Position numbers and translations under genes: made by a program
Notes under the pieces: model-generated
Told to the model about the DNA's origin: nothing
Databases searched by the model: none
Seen by the model: the letters and a program-made list of their open reading frames with translations, nothing else
Shown: piece by piece, positions 26,329-33,583 of the stretch
Numbering within the stretch: the first letter of the stretch is position 1
Layout: every line of letters begins with the position of its first letter
Assembly (NCBI RefSeq): GCF_902491285.1
Contig: NZ_CABUHK010000003.1
Coordinates: 80,152 to 144,151 of the forward strand
Reading direction: 5' to 3'
Length of the DNA stretch: 64,000 nt
Source: an uncultured Bacteroides sp.
GTDB lineage: Bacteria; Bacteroidota; Bacteroidia; Bacteroidales; Bacteroidaceae

Positions 26329-26715
26329 ATGAGTATGAAGATATTTTCACATGCTATTGATGTTACATTTATTCGGTTTGTATTAATTGGTCTATTGAAT
26401 ACAGCTTTTGGTGTGGGAGTATATTGTCTTTTTGTTTATTGGGGGATACCTTATCGTGTTGCTGTCTTATTGAGTACTATATTGGGGGTGTTATTTAACT
26501 TTAAAACAATCGGAACTTTTGTTTTCAGAAACACAAAGAATCGATTGATTTTTAAATTTGTAGCAGCTTATGTTATTGTTTATTTTATAAATATAGGGCT
26601 AATACATTTGTTACTTGAATTGTCCGATTTAAATGAGTATATTGCAGGTATAATTGTTACTCCTATTGTTGCGATTGCATCATTTGTTCTGCAAAAACGA
26701 TTTGTTTTCAATTAA
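26329..26715 (+). CDS. GtrA family membrane protein
   Basis: 128 aa, four hydrophobic helices, with the family pattern FIRFVLIGLLNTAFGVGVY at the start and FVLQKRFVFN at the end. GtrA proteins are thought to flip polyprenyl-phosphate-linked sugars across the inner membrane. It lies 11 bp after the GT-C protein; the GtrB-like enzyme that would make its substrate is at 28330. Confidence 0.85.
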   Translation: MSMKIFSHAIDVTFIRFVLIGLLNTAFGVGVYCLFVYWGIPYRVAVLLSTILGVLFNFKTIGTFVFRNTKNRLIFKFVAAYVIVYFINIGLIHLLLELSDLNEYIAGIIVTPIVAIASFVLQKRFVFN

Positions 26716-26741
26716 AAAGAATTGCGGCAGGACTGAAACAA

Positions 26742-26759
26742 TATAGAATCTATTCTATA
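26742..26759. repeat. 18-bp palindrome after the gtrA-like gene
   Basis: TATAGAAT-CT-ATTCTATA is a perfect 8-bp inverted repeat 27 bp after the stop codon. No T run follows closely, so terminator or binding site cannot be separated. Confidence 0.5.
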
Positions 26760-26917
26760 CAACAGCCTTTTTGATGTTTTAATTATCATATGTAAATGAT
26801 GGTTAATTGTTTGTGCTTGTAGTTAATTATATAGAATATGAGGGAAGGGAGCTTCTGTTTTGATTTATAATAATTTGTTAAATATTGAAAAATGGATCTA
26901 GTACTTCCTGATTAAAA

Positions 26918-28144
26918 ATGAAACAAATAAACAATAACCAGAATTTTATATATTGCATGTCTTTAATAGCATGCATGTGGATTATCCTATTATTTGTAGA
27001 TCCAACAACACAAATGAATGTTTTCTTTTTGCGAGTTGGAGACTTCTTTGCTGATTTTTTCAATACATTAATTTATATTGCAGATAAGGATCCCTATTTT
27101 AATGAACTTAATGGGACTTTGAATAAGAATTATTTGCCATTTGCTTATTTGATTTTATATCCGTTTACTAGAATGATTAATTATTCTGGGATAACTTTAT
27201 CAGATTGTTGGGCGAATGGGACAGCATTAGTTAGTGGATTTCTTTTCATGTTGTTTTCTCTTTATGTTTTTTTCATTCTCTTTATTTGCTATGTAAAAAA
27301 ATGGATGTAATGTAACACAGGTTCTATTTATTGTTTTTTTTCTGCAGCTAATTTATACGTATTAGAACGAGGGAATCAGATATTGCTTTCAGCTGCGTGC
27401 GTTAACTATTTTCTTTTGTTTAAGGATACTAAAAACTGTCGATGGATTGCGGCTGTTTGTTTGGCTATTGCTTCAGTATTGAAAGTGTTCTCTGTTGTTT
27501 TTGGTCTGTATTATTTATGTACAAAATCATATAAATTATTATTTTATTATATTTCTATTTGTTGCTTGTTGGCTTTGCTGCCCTTTTGTTTTTTTGAAGG
27601 AGGATTTGATAATATTAGGCAATTATACAATAATGTTGTAGCACAAACTGCTGCTTATGGACAAGATTCTTCTGTTTATCGTTATGGCATAATTCCTCTG
27701 TTGCTACAGATTGATGAGAAATTACCGTTGGAACATAAACTTCTGTTTTATTCTATTGGAAAATACATGACCTATTTTTTAGGGGGATACACGCTTCTTT
27801 TGAGTGTTAAGGTTAACTCTTCTTTTATTAAAATAGCTTTGCTATCAATGTTTTGTTGTTTGTTTCCACAACAGGCTTTTGCATATAATGTAATTTATTT
27901 ATTTCCAATTTTTATAGGATTGCAATTTGTTGTAGAGTTGAAAAAAAATGCACCTAGAACGCTATTTCTAGTTTCTTTTCTGTTTATTATTATATTCTTT
28001 CCGATACAAATGCCAAGCTCGATAAATGTTGCTACTCATGTAATCAATAATGTAGGTGCTATATTACTTTGGCTTGTTTTGCTTGTAATGGCAACTCGGG
28101 AGTTATTGTTTGAGAAGAAAGTTAATACGAAAATACTTGTTTGA
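26918..28144 (+). pseudogene. GT87-like (DUF2029) membrane glycosyltransferase broken by an in-frame TAA
   Basis: Two open stretches, 26918-27310 and 27383-28144, are in the same reading frame and are separated only by a TAA at 27308-27310. Reading through it gives a 24-residue bridge (containing SAANLYVLERGNQILLSAA) and one continuous polytopic protein of about 408 residues. The ERGNQ segment and overall layout resemble GT87 polyprenol-sugar-dependent transferases. With the stop in place the first product is a 130-residue fragment; the second part has only a TTG as a possible start at 27383. Most likely a point nonsense mutation or a sequence error. Confidence 0.75.
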
Positions 28145-28218
28145 CTGGTTGTTTATTCTTTGAGATAATGTTATATGAGACTTTTTCTGTTGGTTGAGGT
28201 TAGGTTTACATGAAACAT

Positions 28219-28250
28219 TTTGGATAATTCGTTAATTCTCTCTACTTTTG
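28219..28250 (+). promoter_or_regulatory. Consensus promoter of the GtrB-TPP enzyme-GT2 unit
   Basis: TTTG (28219-28222), exactly 20 bp, TACTTTTG (28243-28250): a full match to the Bacteroides primary promoter. RNA should start near 28257, giving a leader of about 73 bases. Expression downstream is therefore independent of the broken gene before it. Confidence 0.8.
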
Positions 28251-28329
28251 TTTCTTACAATTTAGATTCAAGTTGTGTTTGACTTAATAATTGAATATAA
28301 CCTAACCTAATTTTTAACATATCAACCTT

Positions 28330-29268
28330 ATGGAGGTAAAGAAAAAAATAAGTATTGTAACTCCTTGCTATAACGAGGAAGGGAATGTACGTGAACTCTA
28401 TAATCAAGTCAAACAGCAGTTTGATGCTTTGACTGATTATACCTATGAACATATTTTTATAGATAATGCTTCTAAAGATGGCACTATTGACATTTTGCGT
28501 GAATTGGCGAAGAGTGATAAGAATGTTAAGTTAATATTGAATATTAAGAATTTTGGACATATACGTTCTCCTTATTATGGGTTGCTACAGGCAACTGGTG
28601 ATGCTGCGATATTGATGGTTGCGGATTTGCAAGATCCTCCTTCGTTAATTTCTGATTTTATTAAAAGGTGGGAAGAAGGACACCAAATTGTATTAGGAGT
28701 AAAAAGTAAAAGTAAAGAAAACCCGCTTATGTTTGCGCTGAGGAAGATGTATTATCAGCTAATGGCAAAGTCTTCTTCTACGGAACATATTAGTAACTTT
28801 ACAGGTTTTGGTTTATATGCTCAGTCTTTTTTAAATACTCTTCGGAGTATTGAGGATCCATATCCTTATTTTAGAGGAATGGTCGCAGAATTAGGAGCTG
28901 ATTATTGTACTGTTACATATACTCAGCCGGTTCGTCAAAGGGGTAAAACCAAGAATAACTTTTATACTCTTTATGATATGGCAATGCTGGGGTTTGTGAA
29001 TCACTCAAAACTTCCTCTCCGCATGGCTAGTTTTATTGGATTTATTGTAGCTTTAATTAGTTTATTGGTAGGGTTAGTCTATTTGGTATATAAATTGGTT
29101 TATTGGGATAGCTTTAGTGTGGGGATGGCTCCACTGGTAATCGGACTTTTCTTTTTTTCTTCTGTGCAGTTGTTGTTTATAGGCATTATTGGAGAATATA
29201 TCGGTGCTATTTATACACAAGTAAGAAAACGTCCTTTAGTGATAGAACGCGAAAGAGTAAACTTTTAA
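28330..29268 (+). CDS. GtrB-like polyprenyl-phosphate glycosyltransferase (GT2)
   Basis: 312 aa. The cytoplasmic GT2 domain starts KISIVTPCYNEEGNVRELY; the metal site MVADLQDPP is near residue 98; two C-terminal transmembrane helices (about 236-260 and 270-292) are followed by the family end GEYIGAIYTQVRKRPL. Such enzymes load a sugar onto undecaprenyl phosphate for export by GtrA. The GtrA protein at 26329 is the natural partner. First gene after the consensus promoter at 28219. Confidence 0.85.
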   Translation: MEVKKKISIVTPCYNEEGNVRELYNQVKQQFDALTDYTYEHIFIDNASKDGTIDILRELAKSDKNVKLILNIKNFGHIRSPYYGLLQATGDAAILMVADLQDPPSLISDFIKRWEEGHQIVLGVKSKSKENPLMFALRKMYYQLMAKSSSTEHISNFTGFGLYAQSFLNTLRSIEDPYPYFRGMVAELGADYCTVTYTQPVRQRGKTKNNFYTLYDMAMLGFVNHSKLPLRMASFIGFIVALISLLVGLVYLVYKLVYWDSFSVGMAPLVIGLFFFSSVQLLFIGIIGEYIGAIYTQVRKRPLVIERERVNF

Positions 29269-29286
29269 TAACTAAAAAAATAGGCT

Positions 29287-31092
29287 GTGGTAAAAGTAAG
29301 CGACTTTATTTTTGAGTACTTGTATGCTCAGTATGGTGTAGAACAAGTATTTTTAGTGACAGGTGGAGGTGCGATGCATCTTAATGATGCAATTGGACGT
29401 AATAAACATATTAAGTATGTTTGTAACCACCATGAACAGGCAGCGGCAATTGCAGCGGAAGGCTATTATCGTTCAAGTGGGAAACTTTGTGTTACTAATG
29501 TAACTACGGGACCTGGTGGAACGAATGCCTTAACAGGGGTTTTAGGACAGTGGTGTGATTCAATCCCGGCATTATATATATCGGGGCAAGTGAAGCAAAG
29601 TACTACAATTTGTGCGTGTCCTGAATTAAATCTTCGGCAATTGGGTGATCAGGAGGTTGATATAGTTGATATCGTGAAACCTATCACTAAAATGGCAGTG
29701 ATGGTGACTGACCCTTTGGATATAAAGTACTATCTTGATAAGGCTGTTTTTTTAGCTTTGAATGGCCGCCCAGGTCCGGTATGGTTGGATGTGCCATTAG
29801 ATATTCAGGGAGCTGTTATTGACGAAGAAAAATTGCGTGAATTCTCATCGGAAGAGATAGAAAAAGAAGCTCCTCTGTTAAAAGAAGAATGTGTAGAATT
29901 GCTTCTTCAAAAGATTCAGGCAGCGAAAAGTCCGGTTGTTTATGTTGGTAATGGAGTGCGTCTGGCCGGAAGGGTAGATCAGTTTTTGTCGATCGTAGAA
30001 AAACTGAATGTGCCTGTCGTGACTGCTATTAGTGGATCGGATATTATTTGGCATGACCATCCTTTGTGTTTTGGAAAACCTGGAATATGCGGAGATCGTA
30101 TCGGTAATATAATGGTACAGAACTCGGATTTGTTGATTGTGTTGGGAACTCGTTTGAGCATCAGGCAGATAAGTTATGCATATGACTTATTGGCTCCCAA
30201 AGCTTACAAAGTGATGGTCGATATTGACGAAAATGAACTGAAGAAACCTACTCTTTCTATTGATTTGCCAATTCATGCAGATTTACGAGATTTTCTGGAT
30301 CTCTTTCAGACTAAATTGGCTGGGACATGCCTTCCGTCTTTTGAACATTGGAGAAGTTGGGGACGTGCGATTGAAAAAGAATTGCCGACTTTGTTTGATG
30401 ATAATCCTTCTATACCGGAATATATAAGTTCATATGTTTTTGCTGATGAATTGTTTAAACAGTTGCGTGAGGGGGATGTAGTGGTGACTGGAAATGGTAC
30501 GGCCTATACTTCGACCTATCAAGCTATGAAAGTAAATAGAGGAGTACGTGTATTTGCAAACCAAGGTTGTGCGGCTATGGGGTATGACTTGCCTGCTGCT
30601 ATTGGTGCGGCAATTGCTAATGGCAAAGGTCGTACAATTCTTGTAACGGGAGATGGAAGTGTTCAAATGAATATTCAAGAGCTCCAGACGTTGTTGACTT
30701 ATCGTATTCCACTGAAAGTATTTATATTGGAGAATCAAGGGTATTTGGCTATCAAGACAACTCAGCAGTCTTTCTTTCAAGGGCATTATATAGGAAGTGA
30801 TCCTGGTAGTGGAGTGGTCTGTCCTGATATGGAAAAGATAGCTAATGCTTATGGTATTCCTTTTGTCAGGTTAAATCAGGAAGGAAATTCTTTAAAAAGT
30901 TCAATAGCTGCTGTTCTTCAGTATGAAGGAGCATATATTTGTGAGATAAAGATGCACCCGCTTCAGACCCTTTATCCGAAGTCTGCTTCTTTTATGGATA
31001 AGAATGGAAAAATGTCTTCTGCTCCTTTAGAGAAAATGGCTCCTTTTATGTCTGATGAACTTCAGGAGAAATGTATATATTGTCATATTTAA
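29287..31092 (+). CDS. TPP-dependent acetolactate-synthase-like enzyme, YerE-like candidate
   Basis: 601 aa with the three domains of the acetohydroxyacid synthase family. The PYR-domain catalytic Glu50 is in CNHHEQAAAIAAEGY; the PP-domain metal/TPP motif GDGS is at residues 455-458 with ILENQGY about 27 residues later. The start is GTG 29287; no ATG lies near. It sits inside a nucleotide-sugar cluster, not with ilv genes. In Yersinia the TPP flavoenzyme YerE adds a two-carbon unit from pyruvate to CDP-3,6-dideoxy-4-ketohexose to make yersiniose. RfbF, RfbG, RfbH and a spare SDR are in the same cluster, so the same reaction is the best guess. Family call firm, substrate inferred. Confidence 0.78.
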   Translation: MVKVSDFIFEYLYAQYGVEQVFLVTGGGAMHLNDAIGRNKHIKYVCNHHEQAAAIAAEGYYRSSGKLCVTNVTTGPGGTNALTGVLGQWCDSIPALYISGQVKQSTTICACPELNLRQLGDQEVDIVDIVKPITKMAVMVTDPLDIKYYLDKAVFLALNGRPGPVWLDVPLDIQGAVIDEEKLREFSSEEIEKEAPLLKEECVELLLQKIQAAKSPVVYVGNGVRLAGRVDQFLSIVEKLNVPVVTAISGSDIIWHDHPLCFGKPGICGDRIGNIMVQNSDLLIVLGTRLSIRQISYAYDLLAPKAYKVMVDIDENELKKPTLSIDLPIHADLRDFLDLFQTKLAGTCLPSFEHWRSWGRAIEKELPTLFDDNPSIPEYISSYVFADELFKQLREGDVVVTGNGTAYTSTYQAMKVNRGVRVFANQGCAAMGYDLPAAIGAAIANGKGRTILVTGDGSVQMNIQELQTLLTYRIPLKVFILENQGYLAIKTTQQSFFQGHYIGSDPGSGVVCPDMEKIANAYGIPFVRLNQEGNSLKSSIAAVLQYEGAYICEIKMHPLQTLYPKSASFMDKNGKMSSAPLEKMAPFMSDELQEKCIYCHI

Positions 31093-31107
31093 TTAGGCAG
31101 GCTACTT

Positions 31108-32082
31108 ATGAGTAATAATACGATACTACTTTCTCTTTGTATTCCTACTTATAACAGGGTGGGAACTTTGACTGTGATGTTGGAACGAGTCGTACATGAT
31201 CCGGATTTTAATGAGGAAGTGGAGATTGTAATTTCTGATAATTGTTCTACTGATGATACAGAAGCACAAATACGAAGAATGGCTTCTGAGTATCCTAATA
31301 TTAAATATTATCGTAACTCGGAAAATGTTCAAGACCGGAATTTTTATTTAGCTCTTTCTAGAGGAAGAGGTCGCTATCTGAAGTTATTGAATGATTATAT
31401 ATTATTCAAGGTAGGCGGATTAGGAATAATGAAGGATTACATACGCAAATGTGAAAGTGAAGATGTTAATTTGTTTTTTTATTCGAATCTCCGGAAGCCT
31501 TATCGCAGATCAAAAGAAGTCCAAATCGAAAATGTGGATTCGTTTGTGCGTATAATTAATAATAAAATTACTTGGATTACGAATTTTGGTGTTTGGAAGA
31601 AGAACTTTGAGGAGCTTCGGTATGATGATGAATTATGGAAGACTCAATTGGCGCAAATGGATTGGACCTTACATGAGGTCTCATTGCGAAAGTCACTCGT
31701 TGTGAACTATCATTGTTATGAAACTTTGGTTGTGCCTAATAAAAAGATGTCCTATGCTTTCTTTATTCCTCATGTTGTGAACTATTACGGTATTTATAAA
31801 ATATATATGGAGAGGGGGCTTATCTCAGAAAAAACTATTGAATATGATAAATATCGTGTTCTGTCGCATTTTGTAGGTAGCCGAATTATTCAATATCTTT
31901 ATTTGGAGAAAGAAGTTTCTTTTGATATGTCAACTGCAAGAAACGTTTTGAATGAATATTTCGGAAATGTTCCTTATTATAAATATTTGAAGATAAAGGG
32001 GCGTTTTTTGGAAGTATTACAAAGAAGTGGTTTATTGCCAACTTTAAAATCGTTTCGTAGAAGTGTGTTTAAAAGACGGTAA
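31108..32082 (+). CDS. Glycosyltransferase family 2, RfbV-like
   Basis: 324 aa GT-A enzyme opening with LSLCIPTYNRVGTLTVMLERV and EIVISDNCSTDDTE. Where most GT2 proteins have DDD or DxD after the conserved GRYLKLL segment, this one reads LLNDY. The overall look resembles abequosyltransferase RfbV of Salmonella, which transfers a 3,6-dideoxyhexose from its CDP donor. Placed directly after the TPP enzyme (15 bp), it is a good candidate to transfer the sugar made by the RfbFGH/TPP pathway. Confidence 0.75.
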   Translation: MSNNTILLSLCIPTYNRVGTLTVMLERVVHDPDFNEEVEIVISDNCSTDDTEAQIRRMASEYPNIKYYRNSENVQDRNFYLALSRGRGRYLKLLNDYILFKVGGLGIMKDYIRKCESEDVNLFFYSNLRKPYRRSKEVQIENVDSFVRIINNKITWITNFGVWKKNFEELRYDDELWKTQLAQMDWTLHEVSLRKSLVVNYHCYETLVVPNKKMSYAFFIPHVVNYYGIYKIYMERGLISEKTIEYDKYRVLSHFVGSRIIQYLYLEKEVSFDMSTARNVLNEYFGNVPYYKYLKIKGRFLEVLQRSGLLPTLKSFRRSVFKRR

Positions 32083-32090
32083 CTATTTTA

Positions 32091-32134
32091 AGAGAGAAGG
32101 TTGGGTAAGGGCATTCTTTTGCCGACTTCTCTCT
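32091..32134 (+). terminator. Hairpin terminator after the RfbV-like gene
   Basis: AGAGAGAAG (32091-32099) pairs perfectly with CTTCTCTCT (32126-32134); the inner part can pair GGCA with TGCC. It starts 9 bp after the stop codon and marks the right end of the glycan cluster. Confidence 0.65.
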
Positions 32135-32274
32135 GAATTTATGTATCGTACTACTTGCATTGAAAAATGTTGTAATTTACAAACGGTATTCAACACCCTC
32201 TCGGGATATAATTGTATTTCATTTATCATATTCTCATGATTTTAATATAAACATCAGATAATAAGAGAAATAGA

Positions 32275-32317
32275 CTATGAGAAATACTTTCAGAAACAAG
32301 CATTTCTCATAGTTTTT
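32275..32317. terminator. Hairpin CTATGAGAAAT/ATTTCTCATAG with T run
   Basis: Arms at 32275-32285 and 32302-32312, 11 bp perfect, followed by TTTTT. The arm sequence is the same 9-bp motif found repeatedly around the next two genes. Confidence 0.6.
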
Positions 32318-32362
32318 CCGCAAAATGACGCTAATTTTGCTCATTTCTCATACTTATTGGAT

Positions 32363-32974
32363 TCATTTCTCATAATATCCCGGTCCTGGTATATAAATAG
32401 GTTGCGTAGGTTTCCCGATATTTTGCAACTTGCCTTCTGCTTTCAATCTGCGTATTTGTCGGCTGGCCATACTTTGAGTGAAGCAACAAATTGACTGCAT
32501 ATTAGTACGGGTTAATACGGGATTCGTTGCAAAATATTCAGTGAGTTCCCGATCAATTTCTTCTTCTGAAAGAGATGCGGAGTGCGGTTTATATTTTGAA
32601 CGTCGTAGATGTGTGGCCATGCACGAACTTTTCAAATCTCTGTCAGCCTGGAAGTTGATGGATTTAAGTTTCACTTTGTCCGCACGAGTGGTAAGTGAGT
32701 GTATGGGTTCGGTGGCTTGCAACGTGATTTGAAAATAGCCGATTCCATCCAGGTGTACTCTTTCACCTTCGCGAAGATGATTGCTCATGCATCTACTTAG
32801 CTCCATTAACATAGCTTCTACTTCTGCTTTTCCGAAAGTGGTTGCCATATGGATTTCTCTTGCCAGTCTTTGGGTGGTGACATGCTGGAAATTAACCACC
32901 CGGGGGTGGTAACTTGGTTCTTCCCCTTCTTTTGCAGGTTGGGGATTCTTATAAAACTCGAATTGTATTGCCAT
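32363..32974 (-). CDS. HU-family DNA-binding protein with C-terminal helix-turn-helix-like domain
   Basis: 203 aa. Residues about 1-125 match the Bacteroidetes HU-related family: MAIQFEFYKNP start, VTTQRLAREIHMATTFGKAEVEAMLMELSRCM, and LDGIGYFQI. The tail (about 140-200) carries LTRTNMQSICCFTQSMASRQIRRLKAEGKL, which reads like a winged-helix DNA-binding region. Such genes often lie next to surface-polysaccharide loci in Bacteroides together with a VirE-like gene, as here. Its promoter is at 33171-33202 and its leader of about 190 bases contains a 22-bp-period palindrome array. Confidence 0.85.
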   Translation of the reverse strand: MAIQFEFYKNPQPAKEGEEPSYHPRVVNFQHVTTQRLAREIHMATTFGKAEVEAMLMELSRCMSNHLREGERVHLDGIGYFQITLQATEPIHSLTTRADKVKLKSINFQADRDLKSSCMATHLRRSKYKPHSASLSEEEIDRELTEYFATNPVLTRTNMQSICCFTQSMASRQIRRLKAEGKLQNIGKPTQPIYIPGPGYYEK

Positions 32975-33074
32975 TTCTGTTCTAATTTAATAATGGTTTA
33001 TATGTTATGTTACTTAGGTTGTTGTTACATCTTGCCTTCATTATTTTATTTTCTTACCGGCATCTTTATCGTTC

Positions 33075-33162
33075 TACTCCAGTGGATAGGCTGTTGCACT
33101 CTAGTAGACAGAACTTTTTACTGTAGTGAACAGGTCTGTCTACTGTAGTGGAACGGTTGGGA
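33075..33162. repeat. Four palindromes ACT-N2-AGT at exact 22-bp period
   Basis: ACTccAGT, ACTctAGT, ACTgtAGT and ACTgtAGT start at 33076, 33098, 33120 and 33142. Flanks extend the symmetry in part (unit 3 reads TTTACTGTAGTGAAC). The array lies within the predicted transcribed leader of the HU-like gene. Confidence 0.85.
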
Positions 33163-33170
33163 TATCCTTT

Positions 33171-33202
33171 CAAAGATACGACAATATTAGGTGAAAAACA
33201 AG
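33171..33202 (-). promoter_or_regulatory. Promoter of the HU-like gene
   Basis: Minus strand CTTG (33202-33199), 20 bp, TATCTTTG (33178-33171). Predicted RNA start near 33164, directly at the edge of the palindrome array. Confidence 0.7.
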
Positions 33203-33436
33203 TAAATGTTTAGTTGTTTACACGTAAATAATAGCTTGACTTTATACAAAATAAGGTTGGCTGGCATAAGAGGGATAGGGTTGTGCCGACTATGAGAAAT
33301 ACCCTGAAATACAATGAGAAATAGGCGGATTATGAGTCGGAATATAGGATAAAGTATGAGAAATGCCTACTGGAAAATGTATTTCTCATAGTGTATCTGT
33401 TTGATTACCTATGCTTTATCCGAAAACGATGAGAAT

Positions 33437-33583
33437 ATGAGAAATGAAATTGAAAAATCTTTTCTAGTAGCGAAAGGTGGAACAAGTGCTTTTAAAATTT
33501 GTTTGTGTGGAATATTTACAGTACTTTTGTGCGTGGTAATAATCGCCCTACACAAAAACATGCAGGACAAACTAAATAAGTAA
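33437..33583 (+). CDS. Possible small single-span membrane protein upstream of the VirE-like gene
   Basis: 48 aa from ATG 33437 with a basic N-terminus (MRNEIEKSF) and one hydrophobic helix (FKICLCGIFTVLLCVVIIAL, residues 19-38). Its TAA overlaps the next start by one base (TAATG), a layout typical of translational coupling. The ATG itself is the last copy of the ATGAGAAAT motif. No family recognised; it could also be a chance frame. Confidence 0.4.
   Translation: MRNEIEKSFLVAKGGTSAFKICLCGIFTVLLCVVIIALHKNMQDKLNK

Larger units (their letters stand above)
32975..33436. other. Intergenic region between HU-like and VirE-like genes
   Basis: No gene before 33437 is convincing. The stretch holds the HU leader with a four-unit 22-bp array (33075-33162), a consensus minus-strand promoter (33171-33202), and four copies of ATGAGAAAT plus one inverted copy (33292-33389). 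The segment 33203-33290 shows nothing I can name. Confidence 0.8.
32343..33445. repeat. Dispersed ATGAGAAAT motif around the HU-like and VirE-like genes
   Basis: Besides the hairpin at 32275-32312, the motif (or its complement ATTTCTCAT) occurs at 32343-32351, 32365-32373 (overlapping the stop of the HU-like gene), 33292-33300, 33314-33322, 33356-33364, 33381-33389 (inverted) and 33437-33445. The pair 33355-33364/33381-33390 forms a 10-bp stem like the one at 32275. Confidence 0.85.

Noticed and set aside
27311..27382. Frameshift between the two halves of the GT87-like gene
   Set aside because: The halves are in the same frame; only the TAA at 27308-27310 interrupts them, so it is a nonsense change, not a frameshift.
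9172..32082. Classical Wzx/Wzy capsule locus with UpxY/UpxZ control
   Set aside because: No flippase of the Wzx type, no Wzy-like polymerase, no UpxY/UpxZ-like genes and no invertible promoter with long inverted repeats were seen; the gene set fits LOS/O-antigen assembly better.
32849..33148. Plus-strand ORF of 99 codons opposite the HU-like gene and its leader
   Set aside because: Overlaps the 5' end of a clear gene and the palindrome array; composition and residues look random.
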